Source: Verrucomicrobiota bacterium JB022 (GTDB lineage: Bacteria > Verrucomicrobiota > Verrucomicrobiia > Opitutales > Oceanipulchritudinaceae). Taken from it: a stretch of DNA of 64,000 bases. The first letter of the stretch is position 1. Each line of letters starts with the position of its first letter. Under the pieces are notes generated by a model. It was not told where the DNA came from. It saw only the letters and a list, made by a program, of their open reading frames with translations, and did no database searches. Below, piece after piece: positions 57,940-64,000 of the stretch. The stretch is taken from NCBI GenBank assembly GCA_030673845.1, contig JAUTCQ010000015.1:341822-405821 (forward strand), in the 5' to 3' direction. Made by a program: the position numbers and the translations under genes.

Positions 57940-60063
57940 ATGAAGCATCCCCTCCCCAAATACGCTTCGATCGCGCTGTTGGCAGCCCTCCCGCTGGGCT
58001 GCCTCTCGGTGGCTGCCCACGCGGCGGCCCCGGGCGCGAGCCAGGCTGCGCCAGACGCCAAGGCACAGCTGGCCCAGAAATATCCCAAAGCCAAGGCCGC
58101 GTTTGCCCTGATCGACGAGTCGCCGCTGTTGCGCGAAGCGTTGCTCGATCCGGAGTTCTTCGTGCGCCTCGGCAGCGAGCCGGCCATGGAAGATGCGCTG
58201 CGCTCCCGCCTCGGGCAGGAGTCGTATCGCCACTTCGGCGAAATGCCGTCGGTCCGCGTCGAAGTGGTGCCGGGGACAAATGTCGACTACCCGTCGATCA
58301 TCCTCGACTACCAGACGCAGTGGGATCAATTCACGACGCTACCCACGGGGGGGATTCCGCAAAACGACCCCGTGCTGATCGGGGTCGGCCGCGACTCGAT
58401 GTGGCACCGCACCTTCTACGGCGGCACGACCGATCCGAAGGCGCACGAGGAGTTCGAAGCCTTGCTCGAAAAGCGCAAGAACACGCCCTCCAACCGCCGC
58501 ACGCAAATGGACCCGGAGTTTGTGGAGCTGGCGCGTAAGTACCTGCCCACGCAGCCGCTGCCCGAAGTGCGTCAAGACATCGTCAAGCGCATCGAAAAGC
58601 TGGTCAAGGCGTTCAAGCCATATGGGGCCCAGCTACTCGAAGACCCGGAGTGGGGTGCCTACGGTGCCAAGATCACCGACCACCTTTACCTCTACATCCG
58701 CGATTTCCCGGTTGAAGCGCCGACTCGCTTCGACCACGACCCATTCTTCTGGCTCGTCGTCTCCGGCGGGCCCAAGACGCTGCCGACGAATTACATCCCG
58801 GCCTTCCCCGGTGCCGAAGGCATGGGCGCGATGGCGACCGGGGGCCGCGGCGGGCGTGTGATCTACGTCACCACCACCGCGCCGGAAGGCCCCGGCAGCC
58901 TCAAGGAAGCGCTGCAGGCCGACGGCCCGCGCGTCATCCTCTTTGCCGTCAGCGGCCAGATCGACCTGCCGGACGACACCTGGATCACCAACGACGACAT
59001 GACGCTGATCGGCTACACCGCCCCCGGCGATGGCGTCGAGATCAACGGTCGCCTCTGCCTCAGCGCCAACAACCTGATCTTCCGTGGCGTGCGCTTCCGC
59101 CTGCGCCCGCCGACGACGAAGGACGGCATGAGCACCGACGGCCGCCTCGAAAACGTGATCTTCGACCACTGCTCGTTTGCCTACGCCAGCGACGAGCTGA
59201 TGCGCATGATCGGCCTTGAGTCGTCGCTCTACGGCTTCACGGTGCAATACTGCCTGCTTGGGCCCGGCCTCGCCGGCCTGGGCGACCACCCGTATGGCCC
59301 CGAGATCGGCGGCTTCGGCACCTTCCACCACAACCTGTTTTACAACACGCTCAGCCGCTCGCCCGAAGTCGACTGCGTACTGATCGACTGGCGTCACAAC
59401 CTGATGGCCAACCTGCGCAGCGGTCACTCGCTGCGTCCGCACAGCCGCTTCAACTTCGTCGGCAACTACATCGTCGACATCCCCGGCAACCCGAACTCTT
59501 ACAGCTTCGAGGCCGGCGACGCCGTCTATTACGCCGACAACGTCCACGAGCGCGGAGACACGGTCGAGCCCTTCAAGATCGAGCACCAGAGCGCCTACAT
59601 CGAGCAGCCCTTCCGCGCGATGCCGGTCACCTGGACCGATCCGGAAGACCTGGAAGAGCTGCTGGTGCCGATCGCCGGTGCCTACCTGCCAACCCGGGAT
59701 ACAACCGATCGTCATTTTCTCCAGCAATTTGTTGACCGCACGTCTAAGCTGCCTCACCTCAAGGGAGGTATCTGGAAGCCCTACGGCAATGAAAATGACA
59801 ACATGGACCTCTACTACATGTGGGCAGACGCCGACTTCCCGCCGCCAGCCGAAGGGGCCACCGGCCTCGCGGACAGCGACGGCGACGGCATGCCCGACGA
59901 GTGGGAGACCGCCCATGGCCTCAACCCCAAGAGCGGCCGCGATGGTGCCTGGGATGCCGACAACGACGGCTACACCAACCTCGAAGAGTACCTTTACCGC
60001 ACCGACCCCATGGCGTATGTCGATTACACCAACCCCGATAATAATCGACATACCCTGCACTAA
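57940..60063 (+). CDS. Secreted PL1-type lyase with long N-terminal extension
   Basis: This protein has 707 residues from ATG 57940, six bases after a less likely TTG. The signal peptide region is SIALLAALPLGCLSVAAHA. About 250 residues of helix-rich sequence without recognised family follow (ALIDESPLLREALLDPEFFVR; MDPEFVELARKYLPTQPLPE). The PL1 beta-helix then begins at IPAFPGAEGMGAMATGGRGG, with VIYVTTTAPEGPGSLKEAL, VIFDHCSFAYASDEL and TFHHNLFYNTLSRSPEV. The end carries the DSDGDGMPDEWETAHGLNP and DADNDGYTNLEEYL module shared with the PL1 at 7.3 kb. It would cleave pectate by beta-elimination. It closes the second plus-strand run. Confidence 0.82.
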   Translation: MKHPLPKYASIALLAALPLGCLSVAAHAAAPGASQAAPDAKAQLAQKYPKAKAAFALIDESPLLREALLDPEFFVRLGSEPAMEDALRSRLGQESYRHFGEMPSVRVEVVPGTNVDYPSIILDYQTQWDQFTTLPTGGIPQNDPVLIGVGRDSMWHRTFYGGTTDPKAHEEFEALLEKRKNTPSNRRTQMDPEFVELARKYLPTQPLPEVRQDIVKRIEKLVKAFKPYGAQLLEDPEWGAYGAKITDHLYLYIRDFPVEAPTRFDHDPFFWLVVSGGPKTLPTNYIPAFPGAEGMGAMATGGRGGRVIYVTTTAPEGPGSLKEALQADGPRVILFAVSGQIDLPDDTWITNDDMTLIGYTAPGDGVEINGRLCLSANNLIFRGVRFRLRPPTTKDGMSTDGRLENVIFDHCSFAYASDELMRMIGLESSLYGFTVQYCLLGPGLAGLGDHPYGPEIGGFGTFHHNLFYNTLSRSPEVDCVLIDWRHNLMANLRSGHSLRPHSRFNFVGNYIVDIPGNPNSYSFEAGDAVYYADNVHERGDTVEPFKIEHQSAYIEQPFRAMPVTWTDPEDLEELLVPIAGAYLPTRDTTDRHFLQQFVDRTSKLPHLKGGIWKPYGNENDNMDLYYMWADADFPPPAEGATGLADSDGDGMPDEWETAHGLNPKSGRDGAWDADNDGYTNLEEYLYRTDPMAYVDYTNPDNNRHTLH

Positions 60064-60109
60064 GCTCTTCAGATAATCTTGTTAGGAGTATGGTTCGTAC
60101 AGAGTAAAA

Positions 60110-60141
60110 GCGCCGTCCCTAGGGGTAGGGACGGCGCCTTT
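60110..60141 (+). terminator. Intrinsic terminator ending the pectin island
   Basis: GCGCCGTCCCTA and TAGGGACGGCGC form a perfect 12-bp stem with a 4-base loop, followed by CTTTG. It lies 46 bases past the PL1 stop. The rest of the gap to 60262 is GC-rich, with a 7-bp hairpin at about 60184-60200 and no supported gene. Confidence 0.8.
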
Positions 60142-60262
60142 GCGTACGGAAAGTGTGTTTACTGGGGATGGTCGCCCAGTTGAGGCTTGCGAAGCGAGCC
60201 GACACTGCAGAACACGTCCGCCGTAAGGATGCACCCGGGCGGGGCGCCGCTCGTAGCGTCTC

Positions 60263-61228
60263 CTATTGGCCTTCCAGCGCCTCGCGCACGTCAATGTCGG
60301 CCGGGTTGGGGCTGAAGAACGAATCCGGGAGTCCCACGTTGGGCTCGATCGACTCGATCTCGAAGCGATTGGCCTGCACGCCGTCGATCAAGACCGTCTC
60401 CTCGAGGGGCAGGTAGAGCCCGTTGACCTGCTGGTAGTTGCCGAGCACGACGGCCACCTCCTGGGCCTTGCCCTGAGCATTGATATGCTCGCGCTCGCGG
60501 CGCAGCACGTAATAAGTCTGTTTGTCGATGTAGAAGGTCTGGCGGGGGTGGTGACTGCCAAGGTAGCGCACGACGTAGGCTTCGCGGTCGCCCACCGTCG
60601 CGCTCTCCTGCCACGACAGGTCGTCCCAGCTGTCGAAATATGCGGTCAAGGGCGTCACCAGCTCGACATTGCCGGCGATCATATGAGCCTCGTTTTCCGG
60701 CAAGGGCTGGGGTGGCAGGTTGCGTCCCCGAATTACATACTGTTGCCAGGCCTCCTGCCCGTTGTAGCCCATGCGCAAAGAGCCATCGGGCAGGCTCACG
60801 GTAAAGCGCAGCATCTGAGGGCGCTTGTACTGGTAGGAGACTTCCAGCACTTCGTCGCCTTGCTCCAGCGTGCCGTTTTTACGGATCGAGCGCATCTCCT
60901 CCAGCGCCACCTTGCCTCCGGCCGCCTGATAAACGCGCTCGACCAGCGTCTGCATCTGGCGGCGGCGCTCGACCACGCTTTGGGCCGCCGAAAGCGGGTT
61001 CAAGTCTTCGTCCGCCAGCTGCGCGTTGCGCGGGCCCAGCTGGTAATCTTCGCCGGTGGTGTCGAAACTCTCGGAATAATCGGGCTGTAAGCTCGAGATC
61101 ACGAAATAAGCGACGACCACCACAATTCCCATCCCAACCACAAACCCGCCAATCTGATACGGCGCGGGGTCTTGCTGGTAGTCGCGTTTGCGCTCCAGCC
61201 ACCAGTCGTTGTTCCGAAAAATGCCCAC
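60263..61228 (-). CDS. Membrane-anchored LolA-like protein of unknown function
   Basis: This 321-residue protein starts at GTG 61228, the only plausible start in frame. One transmembrane segment at about residues 27-47 (IGGFVVGMGIVVVVAYFVIS) follows a short cytoplasmic end. The outer part has a LolA/LppX-like beta pattern (VYQAAGGKVALEEMRSIRKNGTLEQ; LEVSYQYKRPQMLRFTV; QTFYIDKQTYYVLRRE; VLGNYQQVNGLYLPLEE). Such proteins bind lipids or lipoprotein signals. It diverges from the zinc transporter genes and has no clear link to pectin use. Function is not predicted. Confidence 0.7.
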   Translation of the reverse strand: MGIFRNNDWWLERKRDYQQDPAPYQIGGFVVGMGIVVVVAYFVISSLQPDYSESFDTTGEDYQLGPRNAQLADEDLNPLSAAQSVVERRRQMQTLVERVYQAAGGKVALEEMRSIRKNGTLEQGDEVLEVSYQYKRPQMLRFTVSLPDGSLRMGYNGQEAWQQYVIRGRNLPPQPLPENEAHMIAGNVELVTPLTAYFDSWDDLSWQESATVGDREAYVVRYLGSHHPRQTFYIDKQTYYVLRREREHINAQGKAQEVAVVLGNYQQVNGLYLPLEETVLIDGVQANRFEIESIEPNVGLPDSFFSPNPADIDVREALEGQ

Positions 61229-61300
61229 GAGCTGGGTATGTTCCTCAACTGGTCTGTGGTCAAGCTCTCGCCGCCATTCGACAGCGCTTGACGCGTTCTA

Positions 61301-61306
61301 TATACT
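61301..61306 (+). promoter_or_regulatory. Candidate -10 element for leaderless znuA
   Basis: TATACT lies exactly at -12 to -7 relative to the znuA ATG at 61313, so transcription could begin at the start codon itself. The -35 region is poor. No clear Zur-type palindrome was seen in the 84-base divergent gap. Confidence 0.3.
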
Positions 61307-61312
61307 GTTCTG

Positions 61313-62173
61313 ATGCGCAACCTCGTTCGAACCCTTTGGGGGGTAGTCGTTTGTTTCTGGGTCTGCTCGCTGTCCGCAGCGACGGCAGTCGTCAGTGTGC
61401 CTCCCTATCGTCCCATTGTAGAGGCGTTGTTGGGCGAGGATGCTAAGGTCGACGTGCTGCTGCCGCCGGGGCAGAGCTGCGAGACTTATCAGCCGCGCCC
61501 CTCGCAGCTCTCGGGCCTTGCGCGGGCCGATCTGGTGGTGCTGGCGGGGGTCGATTACGAACAGGCCTGGCGTCGTCGCCTGGGGCAACTCGCGCCCAAG
61601 GCCGTGGTGGTCGATCTGAAGGAAGACGACCACGCGCATCACGATCATGACCATGCGCACGACCACCACGACCATGCACCGCACCAATGGACCAGCCCCG
61701 CGAAGGTGCTGGCGCAAGTCGATGCGCTGGAGGCCGGCGTGAAGCAGTTGCCCGGCATCGACGCGGCGGCGGTGGCCGAGCGCGCAGAAGCCCTGCGCGA
61801 GCGTCTGCGCGCCCTGCAGACGCAGATCGAGACCCTGCTTGCCCCATACGACGGGCGGCTGATGCTGAGCTACCACCCGGCTTTCGACCCGCTGGGCGAC
61901 GAGGTGGGGTTCCGGACTTTGAGCATCGAGAGCGGAGCCGCCATGCCCAGCCCTTCGCGCCTGCGCGAGATCATCCAGACGGCGCGCCAAGCGGGAGTGA
62001 CGACTGTTTATGTGCAGCCGCAAGACCCGAAAACGGCGGCGCAGCGCGTGGCACAAGCCCTTGGCGGCCAGTTGGTGACGATCGACCCCTTGGAGGAAGA
62101 CTATTTTGCGAATCTGCTGGCCATCGCCGAGCAGCTTGCCACCAACTGGAAAGCCGAACATGTCGCCGAGTGA
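61313..62173 (+). CDS. znuA: Zinc/metal ABC transporter substrate-binding protein
   Basis: This 286-residue periplasmic cluster A-I binding protein has a signal peptide ending near CSLSAATA. A His/Asp-rich loop at residues 105-121 (DDHAHHDHDHAHDHHDH) is typical of zinc-specific members. Expected ligands are His124 (PHQWTSP), the His in LSYHPAFDP and the Asp in TIDPLEED. At the position of the first ligand, normally His in a PHxYEP motif, this protein has Cys56 in GQSCETYQP. It delivers metal to the ZnuB permease; znuC overlaps its end by 14 bases. Family assignment is firm; Zn rather than Mn rests on the His-rich loop. Confidence 0.88.
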   Translation: MRNLVRTLWGVVVCFWVCSLSAATAVVSVPPYRPIVEALLGEDAKVDVLLPPGQSCETYQPRPSQLSGLARADLVVLAGVDYEQAWRRRLGQLAPKAVVVDLKEDDHAHHDHDHAHDHHDHAPHQWTSPAKVLAQVDALEAGVKQLPGIDAAAVAERAEALRERLRALQTQIETLLAPYDGRLMLSYHPAFDPLGDEVGFRTLSIESGAAMPSPSRLREIIQTARQAGVTTVYVQPQDPKTAAQRVAQALGGQLVTIDPLEEDYFANLLAIAEQLATNWKAEHVAE

Positions 62174-62912
62174 TCCTGCCATCGAGTGCCGCCACGTCAG
62201 CTACAGCTACGGCCGCGAATACGCCGTGGAGCGTGTTGACCTGCGCATCGAGCCGCGTGAAACCGTCTGCCTCGTGGGCCCCAATGGTGGCGGCAAGAGC
62301 ACGCTGCTGAAGCTCTTCCTGGGCCTGATCGAGCCGCAAGACGGCGAGGTGCGCTTGCTTGGCGGACGCCCGAAGCAGACCCGCCACCGCGTGGGTTACA
62401 TGCCGCAGCGCCTCGAATTCGACCGCAAGCTGCCGATCAGCGTGCGCGAAGTCGTCTCCATGGGCCGCTTGCGCCGCCCCTGGGGCTGGATGAGCCGGGC
62501 CGACCGCCAGCAGATCGAGGCGCGCCTGGAAGAGCTGGAGCTGCGCGACATTGCCCGCCAGCCCTTCGCCTCCCTTTCTGGCGGGCAGCAACAGCGGGTG
62601 CTCATTGCCCGCGCCCTGGCGGTCGAGCCCGAGGTGCTGCTGCTCGACGAGCCCACTGCCATGACCGATGCCTTTGTCGAAGCCCGGCTGGTCGAGCGCC
62701 TGCGTGCGCTGCATCAGCAGATGGCCATCGTGCTTGTTTCGCACGACATCGCCTTTGTGCGCCACCTCGTCGACCGCGTGATCTGCGTGCAACGCCAGGC
62801 CGAGACGCACCCGGTCGAGGCCGTGACGCCCGAGCTGATCGAGCGCTGGTATGGCGGCCCCGTCCACGCCGTGCGCCACGACCATACGGAAGAAGGGCAT
62901 CACCATGGGTGA
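62160..62912 (+). CDS. znuC: Zinc ABC transporter ATP-binding protein
   Basis: This 250-residue ABC ATPase has Walker A GPNGGGKST near residue 40, Q-loop YMPQRLEFD, signature LSGGQQQR, Walker B VLLLDEPT and switch His in LVSHDIAFV. ATG 62160 overlaps znuA by 14 bases and gives the normal N-terminus. The C-terminus ends in a short His-rich tail (HDHTEEGHHHG), which may sense or buffer metal. It powers import with ZnuA and ZnuB. The stop overlaps the znuB start. Confidence 0.93.
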   Translation: MSPSDPAIECRHVSYSYGREYAVERVDLRIEPRETVCLVGPNGGGKSTLLKLFLGLIEPQDGEVRLLGGRPKQTRHRVGYMPQRLEFDRKLPISVREVVSMGRLRRPWGWMSRADRQQIEARLEELELRDIARQPFASLSGGQQQRVLIARALAVEPEVLLLDEPTAMTDAFVEARLVERLRALHQQMAIVLVSHDIAFVRHLVDRVICVQRQAETHPVEAVTPELIERWYGGPVHAVRHDHTEEGHHHG

Positions 62913-63738
62913 GTTCTTTTCGCTGCTGGGCGATCCTTCGTTCGGCTTCCTGCGCCTCGCTTTCATCCTCGCCCTGCTCGCCGCTCCCGCCTTTGGTATG
63001 ATCGGCACCGTGCTGGTCGTGCGCCGCATCAGCTACCTTGCCGGGGCCATTGCGCACGCCGTGCTCAGTGGGGTAGGGTTTGCGCTCTTTGCCCAATACA
63101 ACTGGGGCTGGTGGTGGCTCGACCCTCGCCTCGGCGCGCTAGGGGCCGGCCTGATCGCCGTAGGCCTGCTCGCGGCCGGTCGCCGCTGGGCAGCCGACCG
63201 CGAAGACAGCCTCATCAGCGTCCTGTGGTCGGTCGGCATGGCCATCGGGCTGCTCTTCCTTGCGGCCACCCCGGCGGCGGTCGACCCGATGAGCTACCTT
63301 TTCGGCAATCTGCTGCTCGTCACCTCGCACGACCTCTGGTGGGTAGCCTTGCTCGATATTGTCGTGCTGGCGCTCGTGGTCGGTGGCTACCAGAGCCTGC
63401 GGGCGCTGTGCTTCGACGCCACCTGGGCGGAATTGCGGGGCATCCCCGCCGGTCGGCTCTACACGCTACTGCTCATCCTGACAGCGGTCACGGTCGTGAT
63501 GATGATGTCGCTCGTCGGCATCGTGCTCGTGGTCGCCTTATTGACCCTACCCGCCGCCGCCGCCGAGCGTCCCGCCAAGTCGCTGGGCCAGATGATGATC
63601 GTGGCCGGGTTGCTCTGCTGGCTCGGCACCTGGGCCGGCCTCGCCCTCAGCGTCTCGACCGACTGGCCCGCCGGCCCGGCGGTGATCATCGTCGTCGGCG
63701 CCACCTACCTAGCCTTCCACGCGATTCGCTGGAAGTAG
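62905..63738 (+). CDS. znuB: Zinc ABC transporter permease
   Basis: This 277-residue ABC-3 family membrane protein has about eight hydrophobic segments. The conserved ISYLAGAIAHAVLSGVGFALF region corresponds to the family's SHA...G stretch. Later elements include LRGIPAGRLYTLLLILTAV and LVGIVLVVALLTLPAAAAE. ATG 62905 overlaps znuC by eight bases. It forms the inner-membrane channel for the metal delivered by ZnuA. It ends 18 bases from the convergent gene at the right edge. Confidence 0.93.
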   Translation: MGEFFSLLGDPSFGFLRLAFILALLAAPAFGMIGTVLVVRRISYLAGAIAHAVLSGVGFALFAQYNWGWWWLDPRLGALGAGLIAVGLLAAGRRWAADREDSLISVLWSVGMAIGLLFLAATPAAVDPMSYLFGNLLLVTSHDLWWVALLDIVVLALVVGGYQSLRALCFDATWAELRGIPAGRLYTLLLILTAVTVVMMMSLVGIVLVVALLTLPAAAAERPAKSLGQMMIVAGLLCWLGTWAGLALSVSTDWPAGPAVIIVVGATYLAFHAIRWK

Positions 63739-63756
63739 CGAGGGGATGAAAGCCCT

Positions 63757-64000
63757 TTATTCCGCCGGGTTTACCGTCAACCAGACGCGGCTGGCGGAGC
63801 CGGTCGATTGCGGAAGCGCGCTAAACGGCACCTTGGCGAAGAGCTGCGTCTGGCCGTTTACATTGCGCCATTCGCGCTCCATCGTGCTGCTGTCGAGCAA
63901 CACGAAGTCGCCCCACGCGTCGCTGGAGACGAGTTGGTAATCCAGCCCGGCGTCCGGCGAGATCGGCCCGAAGACTACGTAGCCTTGCTCCACCGTCGTG
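63757..64000 (-). CDS. 3' end of an unidentified gene, cut by window edge
   Basis: About 80 codons of an open frame enter from the right edge and stop at TAA 63757. The visible sequence (GYVVFGPISPDAGLDYQLV; SSTMEREWRNVNGQTQLFAKV; SRVWLTVNPAE) is mixed polar and beta-like, with no recognised motif. Convergence with znuB and normal codon use suggest a real gene end rather than a shadow. No start lies inside the window. Confidence 0.55.
   Translation of the reverse strand, partial: TTVEQGYVVFGPISPDAGLDYQLVSSDAWGDFVLLDSSTMEREWRNVNGQTQLFAKVPFSALPQSTGSASRVWLTVNPAE

Overview
The window looks like part of a Verrucomicrobiota genome, probably class Opitutia. It is GC-rich. It combines many secreted carbohydrate-active enzymes with sodium:solute symporters rather than SusC/SusD pairs. 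Two polysaccharide lyases end in the Asp-rich 'DGDGYTNLEEYL' module that I associate with this phylum, and most starts lack a Shine-Dalgarno sequence and follow a C/T-rich tract. No rRNA, tRNA, CRISPR array, transposase or phage gene was seen. The organism call is an inference from gene content.

About 60 kb form one pectin-utilisation island. (1) 1-6.9 kb, minus strand: a LacI-type regulator, then a tightly coupled operon of symporter, iron alcohol dehydrogenase, DapA-family aldolase, DUF1537 acid-sugar kinase and PdxA-family dehydrogenase. The PdxA gene runs off the left edge. (2) 7.3-29.6 kb, plus strand: a long run with a PL1 pectate lyase, an (alpha/alpha)6 hydrolase, a beta-helix/DUF6298 protein, a DUF5060/DUF4038-type hydrolase, a second DapA-family aldolase, a symporter, a lipoprotein esterase, a GH78 rhamnosidase, a GH95-GH105 fusion and a GH2-sialidase-like fusion. 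(3) 29.7-38.9 kb: a Gfo/Idh oxidoreductase, an exported double rhamnose-mutarotase with its symporter, an orphan secreted protein, and a probably cytoplasmic GH43 with a long symporter. (4) 39-45.7 kb, minus strand: a VWA protein, an esterase-GH28 fusion and a GH2. (5) 46-60 kb, plus strand: a GH106-propeller fusion, GH95, GH2, a DUF5060 protein and a second PL1. (6) 60.3-64 kb lies outside the island: a LolA-like membrane protein, a zinc ABC transporter (znuA, znuC, znuB) and the 3' end of one more gene.

Together the enzymes would strip side chains (rhamnose, galactose, fucose-type sugars, arabinose, perhaps apiose), deacetylate and cut the rhamnogalacturonan/homogalacturonan backbone, process unsaturated ends, and import small sugars through four symporters. 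The two main enzyme runs, the first catabolic operon and the orphan secreted gene are linked by a palindromic box (TTTCATGAAA or TTTCATATGAAA) in four intergenic regions, which suggests one LacI-type regulon.

The most interesting proposal concerns the first operon. Its enzyme order (aldolase, alcohol dehydrogenase, D-threonate-type kinase, PdxA2-type dehydrogenase) is what would be needed to break down a seven-carbon 3-deoxy-2-ulosaric acid such as Dha of rhamnogalacturonan II. The route would give pyruvate plus D-threonate and then dihydroxyacetone phosphate. This is inference from family chemistry and is untested.
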